Of a stretch of 64,000 nucleotides of DNA, positions 1 through 7,552 are shown one piece after another. Within the stretch, counting starts at the first letter, position 1. Every line of letters begins with the position of its first letter. Both the position numbers and the translations under genes were made by a program. The stretch comes from Aeromicrobium piscarium (GTDB taxonomy: Bacteria; Actinomycetota; Actinomycetes; Propionibacteriales; Nocardioidaceae), in contig NZ_VLNT01000004.1 in assembly GCF_007421815.1 (NCBI RefSeq), positions 186,001 to 250,000 of the forward strand, in the 5' to 3' direction. Under the pieces are notes generated by a model, which searched no databases, had not been told where the DNA came from, and saw nothing but the letters and a program-made list of their open reading frames with translations.

Positions 1-905
1 TCGCGCCCGAGCCCTTCGTCGAGTCGGTCGTTCTCGCGGGCGGCCTCATCGCCGCGGCAGCCGACGAGGCCCAGGCCGCCGACCTGCTCACGCCGCTCGC
101 CGAGGGCACCAGTCTGCCGATCCTCGCCTGGTTCGAGGCCGGGCGTCGCTGGGACGCCTCTCCGTCCGCGGTGACGGCCACGTCCTCCGGTGACGCGTGG
201 ACCCTGTCGGGTGTCAAGGAGCCGGTGCCGTGGGGCGCCCGGGCCGACGTGCTCATCGTCAGCGCCGCGACCGACGCGGGCACCGGCCTGTTCGTCGTGT
301 CGGCCGATGCCGACGGTCTCGAGCGCAGCGGATACACGACCCATGACGGTCTTCGTGCGGCTCGCGTGAGCTTCGACGGCACGCCGGCCACACCGCTCGG
401 CGATGTGAGCACCGACCAGTCCACGCTGCTGGGCCGGGCGCTCGATGCAGCACGGATCGCCTACGCCCACGAGGCCGTGGGCGCGATGGAGACGGCGCTG
501 CAGACCACGGTGGGCTACCTCAAGACCCGCAAGCAGTTCGGTGTCACCTTGAACACCTTCCAGGCGCTCACCTTCCGCGCGGCTGACATGTACACGGCCC
601 TGGAGCTGGCCCGCAGCACCGCCGCATGGGCGACCATGGTGCTCGATGCCGCCGCTGAGGGCGCCGAGGTCGATGTCGAGGCAGCCGCCTCGCAGGCGGC
701 TCTGCAGGTCAGCCGCGCAGGACGCCATGTCGGTCAGGAGGCGATCCAGCTGCACGGCGGTATCGGCGTGACCGCCGAGTACAGCGTCGGTCATTACACC
801 AGCCGTCTCACGGCCATCGAGCACCTGATCGGCGACGGCGCCCACCACCGCGCCCGGCTGGCAGCGACCGTGTCCGACCACGAGGTGCTCGACCCGATCG
901 GCTGA
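1..905 (+). CDS. Acyl-CoA dehydrogenase family protein (C-terminal part, 5' truncated)
   Basis: The reading frame is open from the first bases of the window, so the N-terminus lies upstream. The visible part is the middle beta domain followed by the alpha-helical C-terminal domain of flavin-dependent acyl-CoA dehydrogenases. Family motifs are the segment KTRKQFGVTLNTFQAL and the later QLHGGIGVTAEYSV, which in this family contributes to FAD and acyl-CoA binding. It would oxidise an acyl-CoA to the enoyl-CoA and pass electrons to ETF. The specific substrate cannot be told, and some actinobacterial members of this fold act on steroid side chains. Stop codon TGA at 903-905; a palindromic repeat follows. 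Confidence 0.85.
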   Translation, partial: APEPFVESVVLAGGLIAAAADEAQAADLLTPLAEGTSLPILAWFEAGRRWDASPSAVTATSSGDAWTLSGVKEPVPWGARADVLIVSAATDAGTGLFVVSADADGLERSGYTTHDGLRAARVSFDGTPATPLGDVSTDQSTLLGRALDAARIAYAHEAVGAMETALQTTVGYLKTRKQFGVTLNTFQALTFRAADMYTALELARSTAAWATMVLDAAAEGAEVDVEAAASQAALQVSRAGRHVGQEAIQLHGGIGVTAEYSVGHYTSRLTAIEHLIGDGAHHRARLAATVSDHEVLDPIG

Positions 906-936
906 CGCCAGGGACCGTCAAGGTCCTCTCTGCTGA

Positions 937-1063
937 GGGCGGTGAGCTGTCACCTATCCCGGCGTCCCAGCCATGGTTGACCACTCACCGCTCCAGCGCC
1001 TGGCAACAAATCGGTGAGGGGTCAACCGCCGTGAACCCCGCGATGGTTGACTGCTCACCGCCC
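937..1063. repeat. Nested intergenic hairpin, GGTGAG family (copy 1)
   Basis: It lies between two convergent genes. The outer arms GGGCGGTGAGC (937-947) and GCTCACCGCCC (1053-1063) are perfect complements. An inner pair, GGTTGACCACTCACCG (975-990) and its complement at 1012-1027, has one mismatch in 16. A third GGTTGACnnCTCACCG unit sits at 1045-1060. There is no U-tract. Related GGCGGTGAG palindromes occur near 5.8 kb and 52.8 kb. Confidence 0.7.
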
Positions 1064-1091
1064 CGGGCCGGGGTGGGCGATCGCGCTGAGG

Positions 1092-1355
1092 TCAGTGACG
1101 GTTACGACGGGCGAGCAGGAGGACCACGAGCCCGAGGGCCAGCAGCGCGAGAGCCCCGAGGATCGCGAGGAGGCCGACCTGGGTGCCCGTACCCGGCAAC
1201 TCGGCGCCTCCCATCGATACCGGCGCAGCGGCAGCGGACGCCGGGAGGGCTCCGCCGATCAGCGCAGACGCGACCAGGAGAATGGTCACCGGCCATGCCA
1301 GCGATCGAGGGGTCGAGGGCGGGCGCCGCATGCATGAACGAGCGATCTGATCCAC
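1092..1355 (-). CDS. Very short LPxTG-anchored surface protein
   Basis: 87 aa with a GTG start preceded by a GGGGG stretch; an ATG at 1331 would give 79 aa. Layout: positive N-terminus, signal-peptide hydrophobic core about residues 19-38 with an ASA cleavage site near 39-41, about 11 residues of mature sequence, LPGTG at 53-57, a membrane helix and an RRNRH tail. This is a complete sortase substrate with almost no exported domain. It lies downstream of a second LPxTG protein on the same strand, separated by a terminator-like hairpin. The function is unknown. It may be a peptide carried to the wall or a pilin/anchor accessory; these are guesses. Confidence 0.7.
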   Translation of the reverse strand: MDQIARSCMRRPPSTPRSLAWPVTILLVASALIGGALPASAAAAPVSMGGAELPGTGTQVGLLAILGALALLALGLVVLLLARRNRH

Positions 1356-1466
1356 AACAACCCCCTGGGGTACTCGGGCGGGACCCTATCCCGCCGTCTG
1401 ACACGACATCGCCTCCAGGCTACCGCGAAGCTGCGGGGCGGGTGCTTGACGACGCCCGGACATGGG

Positions 1467-1499
1467 GAAGGGCCGCACACCCCCGAGGTGCGGCCCTTC
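1467..1499 (-). terminator. Rho-independent-type hairpin
   Basis: Arms GAAGGGCCGCAC (1467-1478) and GTGCGGCCCTTC (1488-1499) are perfect complements around a 9-nt loop. It sits 14 nt beyond the stop of the large LPxTG protein gene, which reads leftwards. No strong U-tract follows. Confidence 0.65.
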
Positions 1500-1512
1500 G
1501 CCCGGTGAAGGA

Positions 1513-3060
1513 TCAGCTCAGCGCGAGCGGATCCTCGTCTTCATCGCCTCGACGTCCGACGAGGAGGTAGCCGATGCCCAGCAGCACGAGCCCGCCGAAG
1601 AAGACCGGAGCGAGCAGCTCGGCACCCGTCCTCGGCAGTAGCCCACCGGGACCGGCTCCGTCGTCGCCGCCGGGTCCGCCATCGCCACCGTCACAGTCCG
1701 TCGTGCACACCGGGACCTGAGTGGCAGCGGTGTCGACGAGGCTGTTGCCGAGCAGCAGATCGGCGAGCTGTCCCTCGTCGCCGGTCACGGCGAGCAGCTT
1801 GACCCGCAGTGCCGAGATCGACGCGGCGTGGTCGCTGAGCTGAACGTCCCCGTTGTAGCGGGCGGCGTACTCGTTCGGGACGTTGACGAGGATCTGAGCG
1901 ATACTCGCGAGCGCCTCGGTGAGCTGATCGAGCGCATTCGCGAGCGGGGAGGCGAGTTGCTCGAGCGCGTTCTCGAGGTTCGCACTGAGCAGACCGAGCG
2001 CGTCGGCCAGCGGTCCGGTGAGCTGATCCAGCGGCAGCTCCACGGGCGAGCCGCCGGGGGCGGTGACCGTCACCGTGAGCTGGCCGACCAGGTTCTCGAC
2101 CGTGGTCACCAGCTGTCCCACCAGCTCGGGAAGCTTCTCGGCGAGCGCCGGGAGGATCGTGTTCAGCAGGTCAGTGTTCTCCGGCAGGTTGTTGAGGTCC
2201 ATGCCGAGGCTCTTCAGCAGCGTCTCCAGGTCCACGATGATCGAACCCGTGGACAGGTCGAAGGAGATCCCGCTGTCGGTCGTGGCCTCGATGCCCTCGC
2301 TGATCGCATTCAGCCCGGACACCTCGATCGTGCCGAGGTCGGGCAGGTCGGCGCAGGCCGTATCGGGAAGCCGCAGGATGCCCAGGAGGGTGCTGCAGAG
2401 GGCGGTGCCGCTGATCTCCAGATTCTCGGGGATCTGCGCCTCACCCGCACCGAGGCCGTTCGAGAGCGCCGCGAGCGCAGGCACCTCGAGCACGAGCCGG
2501 GAACCGGCGAGGGAGTAGCCGCGCGAGAGCTCGCTGCTGGCGTTCTCATAGCGGGCCTGCGAGGTGACCGCTCCGAGATCGAGACGCAGGTCGGCGATGT
2601 ACTCGGTCAGCGGCTCGAGCGCCCCACCCGACAAAGCGAGAGTGGCGTTGCTGGTCGCGGGCTGCGATCCTCCGCCGATGTGGATGATGCCGTCCTTCGT
2701 GACGGCTCCGCTGGCCGCATACGCCAGACCCGCGGCACCTGTCTGCGCGTACGAGCCCACCGCGCCGATCTCGCTGTCCAGCAGCGTGTCACCGACGGGG
2801 ATCGTCAGACGGTCGAGGGCCTGCAGCGGGCTCTCGGTGAACTGCTCGCCTCCCTCGGGGAATTGCGAGGAGGCTCCCTTCTCCTCGACCCCGTCGCCGA
2901 CGATGTTCACCAGCTCGCCGAGGGCGTTCTTGCCGGCCAGGAACTGCGACTCGGCGTACGACGAGTAGGCGACGGCATCATCTGCCGTTGCGGGGAGCGG
3001 CGCGAGGACGAGCGCCGCACCGAGGCTCACGGCCACCAGGCCGGATCCGAGATACCTCAT
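1513..3060 (-). CDS. Choice-of-anchor G family LPxTG surface protein
   Basis: 515 aa. Signal peptide at residues 1-26 (hydrophobic core then ATADD), a long extracellular part of about 440 residues, a Gly/Asp-rich linker (about 450-474), LPRTG at 475-479, one membrane helix and a positively charged tail ending in acidic residues. This is a classic sortase sorting signal. The body resembles the actinobacterial choice-of-anchor G family, whose function is not established. Residues about 290-395 are rich in Leu-containing heptad-like segments (LGLLSANLENALEQL), so a helical stalk is possible. ATG start with AAAGG eight bases upstream. Confidence 0.75.
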   Translation of the reverse strand: MRYLGSGLVAVSLGAALVLAPLPATADDAVAYSSYAESQFLAGKNALGELVNIVGDGVEEKGASSQFPEGGEQFTESPLQALDRLTIPVGDTLLDSEIGAVGSYAQTGAAGLAYAASGAVTKDGIIHIGGGSQPATSNATLALSGGALEPLTEYIADLRLDLGAVTSQARYENASSELSRGYSLAGSRLVLEVPALAALSNGLGAGEAQIPENLEISGTALCSTLLGILRLPDTACADLPDLGTIEVSGLNAISEGIEATTDSGISFDLSTGSIIVDLETLLKSLGMDLNNLPENTDLLNTILPALAEKLPELVGQLVTTVENLVGQLTVTVTAPGGSPVELPLDQLTGPLADALGLLSANLENALEQLASPLANALDQLTEALASIAQILVNVPNEYAARYNGDVQLSDHAASISALRVKLLAVTGDEGQLADLLLGNSLVDTAATQVPVCTTDCDGGDGGPGGDDGAGPGGLLPRTGAELLAPVFFGGLVLLGIGYLLVGRRGDEDEDPLALS

Positions 3061-3151
3061 ATGTGTGCCTTTGTACGAGAACGGACTAGTGACCGTCTCA
3101 ACGACGCGCCCGGCCGAAGGTTACGCACCTCACATCGCGATCCTGGAGGAT

Positions 3152-3847
3152 CTACGCGATCGCCCGGAGCACCGCCACGACCTTCTTCGCCGTCGCCTTG
3201 GCCGAACCGGGATTCTGACCGGTCACGAGAGTGCCGTCAACGACGGTGTACGGAGCGAACGGCAGCAGGCCCTTCTCGTAGCGGGCACCGCGCTTCCTGG
3301 ACTCGTCCTCCGCGTTATAGGGGACGAGCTTGTCGACGCGCGCGAGGATCTCCTCACGCCAAGCGAAACCGGTCATCGCACGCCCGGCGATCAGATGAGA
3401 GCCGTCGGACAGTCGCGTGTTGAGCAGACCGCAGTAGCCGTGGCAGACCGAGGAGACGACCGCCCCGCGCTCGAAGAGCTCGCGCGTGATCCGCTGGAGG
3501 CCCTCGCTGTCCGGAAAGTCGTACATCACGGCGTGACCGCCGGTGAAGTAGATGGCATCGTAGTCGGCGGCATCGACCTCCTCGGGACTCAGCGTGTTCT
3601 CCAATAGCGCCATCTTGGCCGGATCGGCGCGCCAGGCCTTCGCGGTCTTGTCCTCATTGGGGAACTTCAACGACCGCGGTTCCAGCGGAGAGGCACCACC
3701 GGCCGGACTGACGACCGACTGCTCATAGCCCTGCTCCTCGAACACCTCCCAGGCATGGGTCAGCTCCGACAGCCACAGGCCGGTGGGATGAGACGGGTCG
3801 TCGTAGTGCCCCACATTGGTCACCACGTGCAGGATGCGCTGGGACAT
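3152..3847 (-). CDS. DJ-1/PfpI family protein (type 1 glutamine amidotransferase fold)
   Basis: 231 aa, full length for the Hsp31/HchA-like branch. The nucleophile elbow is visible as VSSVCHGYCGLLN, with the conserved Cys followed by His. The upstream DAIYFTGGHAVMYD segment matches the usual GGHG region. Members act as glutathione-independent glyoxalases, deglycase-type repair enzymes or stress proteins; which applies cannot be told from sequence. Start ATG at 3847 follows a GAGAGG ribosome-binding site. It appears monocistronic. Confidence 0.8.
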   Translation of the reverse strand: MSQRILHVVTNVGHYDDPSHPTGLWLSELTHAWEVFEEQGYEQSVVSPAGGASPLEPRSLKFPNEDKTAKAWRADPAKMALLENTLSPEEVDAADYDAIYFTGGHAVMYDFPDSEGLQRITRELFERGAVVSSVCHGYCGLLNTRLSDGSHLIAGRAMTGFAWREEILARVDKLVPYNAEDESRKRGARYEKGLLPFAPYTVVDGTLVTGQNPGSAKATAKKVVAVLRAIA

Positions 3848-4023
3848 GGATACCTCTCTCGGAAGATCGCCGGGCCGGTTCCAGTGTCGCTCGTTCGGTC
3901 AGCGCGCGCCGCGAACGCATCCGCAGCCGCCGGTGCGTGTGCGGCTCCTGATGTATGAGACGCGAAGTTCCCGGCGCCCCGGGCCGTTTCGTCAGCTGCC
4001 GAACGCCTCCTCAACGCTCGGAT

Positions 4024-4077
4024 AACGAAGAAGACCAGCGCACTTCCGAGACTCGGGAAATACGCTGGCTTCTCGCG
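4024..4077. repeat. Intergenic hairpin, ACCAGCG family (unit 1)
   Basis: Arm 4024-4050 (CGAAGAAGACCAGCG then ACTTCCGAG) pairs imperfectly with 4053-4077 (TCGGGAA then CGCTGGCTTCTCGCG). It lies in the 325-bp gap between tRNA-Ser and the DJ-1 gene. Nothing else is recognisable between 3848 and 4023. Confidence 0.6.
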
Positions 4078-4111
4078 CCTCGGCGGAGGTAAACCCCCTC
4101 ATCGCTCGCCC

Positions 4112-4168
4112 AACGAAGAAACCAGCGTGACCGTCGAGTTGACGACAGTCGCGCTGGCTTCTTGCGTT
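4112..4168. repeat. Intergenic hairpin, ACCAGCG family (unit 2)
   Basis: Arm 4112-4135 (AACGAAGAAACCAGCGTGAC plus CGTC) pairs with 4141-4168 (GACGACAGTCGCGCTGGC then TTCTTGCGTT) around GAGTT. Its stem core matches unit 1, 35 bp away. It begins 4 nt past the 3' end of the leftward tRNA-Ser and may end its transcript. Confidence 0.65.
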
Positions 4169-4172
4169 GCAG

Positions 4173-4257
4173 CGGAGGATAGGGGATTCGAACCCCTGAG
4201 AGCTTTCACTCAACCCGCTTTCCAAGCGAGCGCACTAGGCCACTATGCGAATCCTCC
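4173..4257 (-). tRNA. tRNA-Ser(GGA)
   Basis: Read on the minus strand, the acceptor GGAGGAT pairs with ATCCTCC and the discriminator is G. The D-arm, a GGA anticodon in a CTTGGAAAG loop (anticodon at 4221-4223), a long class II variable arm and a GGTTCGAATCC T-arm are all present. The length of 85 nt and the long variable arm fit tRNA-Ser. CCA is not encoded. Confidence 0.95.
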
Positions 4258-4328
4258 GCCGACGATCGTACCGGGGCCGGGGCGAGACCTTCGAATCGGC
4301 CCCACGGACGCGACTGGATCCCGGCACG

Positions 4329-4334
4329 TATGAT
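4329..4334 (+). promoter_or_regulatory. -10 box of the SRP RNA gene
   Basis: TATGAT lies 6 nt before the predicted 5' end of the SRP RNA. No convincing -35 element is visible. Confidence 0.5.
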
Positions 4335-4340
4335 GGGCGT

Positions 4341-4430
4341 CAGCCCCTCGCGTGGCGGCACATCACCCAACTCCCCCAGGGCAGGAATGCAGCAAGGGTC
4401 AGTGGTCCCTGCCGGGTGCGCGAGGGGTCC
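4341..4430 (+). ncRNA. ffs: Signal recognition particle RNA, small bacterial type (4.5S)
   Basis: The ends form a terminal helix (CCCCTCGCG at 4344-4352 with CGCGAGGGG at 4419-4427). The conserved domain IV is present, with CCCAGGGCAGGAATGCAGCA followed by AGGGTCA, which binds Ffh and carries the GNAR-type tetraloop. The RNA guides ribosomes making membrane and secreted proteins. The 3' end abuts the stop of a convergent gene. End positions are good to a few bases. Confidence 0.9.
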
Positions 4431-4853
4431 TTATATCTCCGGACGCCACACCATCCCGACGCTGGCGGGTGCCGAGGGCACGAATCCGAGCGACTCGTAC
4501 AGGCGCCGTCCCGGTGCATCGGCCAGCAGTGTCACATAGGCGTCATGCGGAGCCCGGGCGACGATGTCATCGAGTAACCACCCCACCACACGGCGGCCCA
4601 GACCGCGGCGCTGGAATCGCGGATCGGTGGCGATATCGGCGAGATGGAAGTACCAGCCGCCGTCGCCGATCGTCCGACCCATCGCGACCGCCTCACCCGA
4701 GGCCACGTCGCGGACATGACAGAACGACCAGCTGCCGGTCAGCACAGCGTCCCCTTGGTCAGGGCGTTTGGGCGAGAGCCCGGATGCGGCCCGCAACCGC
4801 AGGTACTCCTCCAGCTCCGGAGGTCCCGTCAACAACTCGAGTCCGTCGTCCAT
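4431..4853 (-). CDS. GNAT family N-acetyltransferase
   Basis: 140 aa. The acetyl-CoA binding motif A is visible as the RFQRRGLGRRVVGWLLD segment (Q/RxxGxG/A), preceded by the beta-4 strand YFHLADIATDP and followed by a typical YESLGFVP C-terminus. The acceptor substrate is unknown. The ATG at 4853 was chosen because GGGAGG lies 7 nt upstream; a longer open frame has no ribosome-binding site. It ends against the SRP RNA gene, and the next gene is divergent. Confidence 0.8.
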   Translation of the reverse strand: MDDGLELLTGPPELEEYLRLRAASGLSPKRPDQGDAVLTGSWSFCHVRDVASGEAVAMGRTIGDGGWYFHLADIATDPRFQRRGLGRRVVGWLLDDIVARAPHDAYVTLLADAPGRRLYESLGFVPSAPASVGMVWRPEI

Positions 4854-4901
4854 GCGGCCATCCTCCCAGCGTGCGTCACACGACCTGCCTGTCCGGTCAC
4901 C

Positions 4902-4907
4902 TAGACT
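4902..4907 (+). promoter_or_regulatory. -10 box (TAGACT) for a leaderless start
   Basis: TAGACT ends 6 nt before the GTG at 4914, placing transcription start at or next to the start codon. No ribosome-binding site is present. Confidence 0.5.
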
Positions 4908-4913
4908 GACGGC

Positions 4914-5219
4914 GTGATCTTCCGACGCGTGGGGGACGGTCGGCCCTACCCCGAACACCACCTGACCCAGAGCGACTGGGCTCAGATCTCGCCGACCCAG
5001 GTCCGTCTCGACGATCTCACCACCACCAAGAAGGAACTCGACCTCGCCACACTCCTGGACGAGGACTCCACCTACTTCGGTGACCTGTTCGCCCACGTCG
5101 TGAGTTGGCGCGGCGAGATGTTCCTCGAGGACGGCCTGCACCGCGCACTCCGCGCCGCCCTCCAACAGCGCACCATGCTGCACGCGCGTGTCTACTCCCC
5201 CGGAGGCAAGAAGTCGTGA
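4914..5219 (+). CDS. Conserved actinobacterial protein, sometimes labelled VapB-family antitoxin
   Basis: 101 aa beginning MIFRRVGDGRPYPEH. Similar short proteins are widespread in actinobacteria next to LytR C-terminal-domain genes, as here, and are sometimes annotated as VapB antitoxins. No toxin partner gene is adjacent, so that label is doubtful. Its C-terminal half (EDGLHRALRAALQQRTMLHARV) may carry a helix-strand unit. It is probably leaderless and overlaps the next gene by 4 nt (GTGA), so the two are translationally coupled. Confidence 0.6.
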   Translation: MIFRRVGDGRPYPEHHLTQSDWAQISPTQVRLDDLTTTKKELDLATLLDEDSTYFGDLFAHVVSWRGEMFLEDGLHRALRAALQQRTMLHARVYSPGGKKS

Positions 5220-5746
5220 ACCGGCTCCAGCAGACCCTCGTCCTCGCGGGCACCGCCGTCGTCTTCGTCGGCGGAGCGGCCCTCGGCACCCAGCTCCTGC
5301 TCGCGCCGACCGGGGCGGACTCCGATGACATCGCCACATGCGAGACGCAGGCCATCGCCGTGGGCGATCTGGTGCAGAGCAGCATGATCACCGTGGACAT
5401 CTTCAACGCCGGGGAGACCGCCGGCCTCGCCAACCGGGTCCGTATCAACCTCGAGGACCGAGGCTTCCTCGGCGGGCGGATCGGCAACAGCGGCAGCGAT
5501 GTCTCCCCCGCCAATGTCGCCATCCTCACCGACAACCAGGAGGACCCGACGGTCCAGCTGGTCGCGAGCCAGTTCAACGGAGATGTCGAGTTCGCCGAAC
5601 CCGATATCGATACCGAGGACGCTGTGACGGTCATCCTCGGGTCCGGCTACCAGGATCTCCGGGCCGATGCGCCCACCGAGATCGAGGCCGGCCAGGAGAC
5701 CAGCGTGTGCGTGCCGACCATCGACCTCGAGAACCCCGAGGGCTGA
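5216..5746 (+). CDS. LytR C-terminal domain (LytR_C) membrane-anchored protein
   Basis: 176 aa from GTG 5216, which has GGAGG nine bases upstream and overlaps the preceding stop. One N-terminal membrane helix (about residues 6-27) is followed by an extracellular LytR_C domain. The segment ITVDIFNAGETAGLANRV is the family's 'V-x-N-a-t-g-x-g-L-A' start, and VTVILGSGYQDL is the later strand. The domain is found with LytR-Cps2A-Psr wall-polymer ligases but also alone; the role of solo forms is not known. Confidence 0.75.
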   Translation: MNRLQQTLVLAGTAVVFVGGAALGTQLLLAPTGADSDDIATCETQAIAVGDLVQSSMITVDIFNAGETAGLANRVRINLEDRGFLGGRIGNSGSDVSPANVAILTDNQEDPTVQLVASQFNGDVEFAEPDIDTEDAVTVILGSGYQDLRADAPTEIEAGQETSVCVPTIDLENPEG

Positions 5747-5798
5747 ACCCCTTCACCCACAAGCGCCGCGAGCGTTCACCCCCGCGCGCAGGGAACAC

Positions 5799-5869
5799 CG
5801 GTGGGCGGTGAGTTGTCACGCGCTTTCGTCGTCGAAGTACGGGATGGCTCACCGCGCCCATCCCACCGG
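5799..5869. repeat. Nested intergenic hairpin, GGTGAG family (copy 2)
   Basis: Outer arms CCGGTGGG (5799-5806) and CCCACCGG (5862-5869); inner arms GCGGTGAG (5805-5812) and CTCACCGC (5848-5855). The GGGCGGTGAG at 5803 is the same word as at 937. It lies between convergent genes. Confidence 0.6.
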
Positions 5870-5906
5870 CGAGCTCACCGATCCCCGATGGCGACCCCCT
5901 GCGCAG

Positions 5907-6359
5907 CTAGGCCGGCGTCGGCGTCTCGCCCATCACGCGGGCGAGACGCCGGATCGCGAACTCGTAGCCCTGGATACCCGCGCCCGCGATGACGCAGCTC
6001 GCGATGCCCGAGACGAAGGAATGGTGCCGGAACTCCTCGCGAGCGTGCACATTCGACAGGTGGACCTCGGCGATCGGTAGTCCGACGCCGGCGAGCGCGT
6101 CGCGCAGCACGACCGAGGTGTGGGTGAGCCCGCCGGGGTTGATGACGATGCCCGCGCAGTCCTCGCGCGCCTCGTGGATCGCGTCGATCAGCATGCCCTC
6201 GTGATTGCTCTGGACCGCCCGGATCTCAAGCCCCTCCTCCGCCGCGACACGCTCCGCGAGGGCGACGACGTCGGCGAGGGTCTCGTGGCCGTAGATCTGC
6301 GGCTCGCGCGTCCCGAGCAGATTCAGATTGGGTCCGTTGACCAGCAACAGTCGCTTCAC
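5907..6359 (-). CDS. aroQ: 3-dehydroquinate dehydratase, type II
   Basis: 150 aa, the normal size for the dodecameric class II enzyme. It dehydrates 3-dehydroquinate to 3-dehydroshikimate (shikimate pathway). Motifs visible: N-terminal [21 protein letters not shown] with the flexible-loop Arg and catalytic Tyr, [27 protein letters not shown], and [17 protein letters not shown] with the catalytic His. Start GTG 6359 gives the canonical N-terminus; a GGAG lies about 11 nt upstream. No other shikimate genes are adjacent. Confidence 0.95.
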   Translation of the reverse strand: MKRLLLVNGPNLNLLGTREPQIYGHETLADVVALAERVAAEEGLEIRAVQSNHEGMLIDAIHEAREDCAGIVINPGGLTHTSVVLRDALAGVGLPIAEVHLSNVHAREEFRHHSFVSGIASCVIAGAGIQGYEFAIRRLARVMGETPTPA

Positions 6360-6468
6360 GATGTCGGTTCTCCGTTCTGCCCCGGGCGTCGAGTCGGACG
6401 GGCGCGTTGGGAACACCGTAGCCGTCGCGGCCACCACGGCGCTCGGGTCGGTCACGCTCGACGCGAGA

Positions 6469-6593
6469 CCGATGATGATGCGTTGTGGTCGCCCTAGCAG
6501 CCGCAACGCATCGACTTTCGTCAGCGACCCGGGCGGCGACGATGCGTTGTGGTCGCCATGACGACCACAACGCACCATCATCAGTCCCGCCGC
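6469..6593. repeat. Long palindromic repeat, GYGGYYGCY family (copy 1, two hairpins)
   Basis: About 125 bp containing two palindromes. Hairpin 1 is GATGCGTTGTGGTCGC (6477-6492) with GCCGCAACGCATC (about 6499-6512). Hairpin 2 is GATGCGTTGTGGTCG (6541-6555) with CGACCACAACGCA (6562-6574). It is clearly homologous, about 85-90% by eye, to 7553-7674. It ends right at the stop of the broken AbiEi-like gene. Confidence 0.85.
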
Positions 6594-6594
6594 G

Positions 6595-7461
6595 TCATCG
6601 TGAGGCACCGGCGGCACGAAAGGCGGCGCGAAGCTGACGTTCGACCTCGTGCGGCTGGTGACGGATCGCGTAGGACGAGAAGATCAGGAGCCGGTCACCG
6701 GCGATGACGAGCTCATTGGACCGACGCAGGTCCGCGTCCCAGCGGTCGATCTGCTGGTGTTGCGCACCGTGCACCTCGGCGGTGATTCGCCACCGCGCTC
6801 AGTGAGCATCAAGGTAGTAGCGCCCGTCCGGCCCCTTGCGGACCACCTGACGGTCGGGACGAGGCAATCCGGTCCTTGCTCGTAGCTCGTCGAAGTCGGC
6901 CTCGGGCAGAGAGGCGATACCTCCCGCGGCGTCGTGGATCGACTCGAGAATCAGCCCGTGACGGCGGCACGGCCCGCGGCGGGTCAGCGCATCGTATAAG
7001 CCGGCGGCGTTGATCAGCCCCTGCTGTACCGGGGCGATGACGTAGAGCCGGGCGGACCGGTCACTGGCCGCCCACGCCGCCGCATCGCAGGCACTGCGCG
7101 CGACCCGCGTGCGTCGAGGCGCCCGCAGCGGATGGACATCTGCATCGGTCAGCTCCGTGCTCCAGTGATACTCCACGCCGTCGAGCTCCGGTCGCCGGGC
7201 GCCTCCGGGCAGCACGATCTGCACCGATCGCGGATCGGCGAGCGCCAGACCGTCGCGCGCCAGCGCCGATGCCCCAGCGAGGGCCGCGCGACCGGGGGTC
7301 ACCGCGAGAGCGATCTCCTCCTGGTCGCTGACAGAAAGGGCGCCGTTGTGGGTGACGACGACGCCTCGCGCCGGACGTTGCCACCGGCCCGCCGCGAGGG
7401 CGTGACGGATCTGCGCCCGCGTGTGAGTGCTGAGGAGATCGGCGGTGCGGTGAACGGACAT
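6595..7461 (-). pseudogene. AbiEi-like / DUF559-type protein gene interrupted by an in-frame TGA
   Basis: From ATG 7461 the frame encodes 220 residues: an N-terminal HTH-like AbiEi domain (TADLLSTHTRAQIRHALA then RPARGVVVTHNG), then a stop at 6799-6801 directly after GRYYLDAH. The same frame continues with family-like sequence ([48 protein letters not shown]) to a natural stop at 6595-6597. The continuation is the endonuclease-like C-terminal strand and helix usual in this family, so one nonsense change (TGG or CGA to TGA) explains it. It may be dead, truncated but functional, or read through. The gene sits between two copies of a long palindromic repeat. Confidence 0.7.
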
Positions 7462-7552
7462 ACGCCAACCGTGTCCGCAGGCCGACACCGAGGGCCAGAC
7501 CTTCGGTCGCTTCTGTGGATGACCTCACCGGTCCCGTCCGCCGGTGGATAAC

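Noticed and set aside
1828-3423. Long plus-strand frame opposite the choice-of-anchor G gene
   Set aside because: The minus strand has a signal peptide, an LPRTG anchor and a ribosome-binding site; the plus-strand product has none of these and looks like antisense shadow.
4914-5219. A VapBC toxin-antitoxin pair
   Set aside because: There is no PIN-domain toxin next to this gene; the partner is a LytR_C protein, which is the usual neighbour of this family.
6799-6801. Selenocysteine insertion at the in-frame TGA
   Set aside because: No bacterial SECIS hairpin is visible just after the codon, no selenocysteine genes are in view, and the family has no known Sec residue there.
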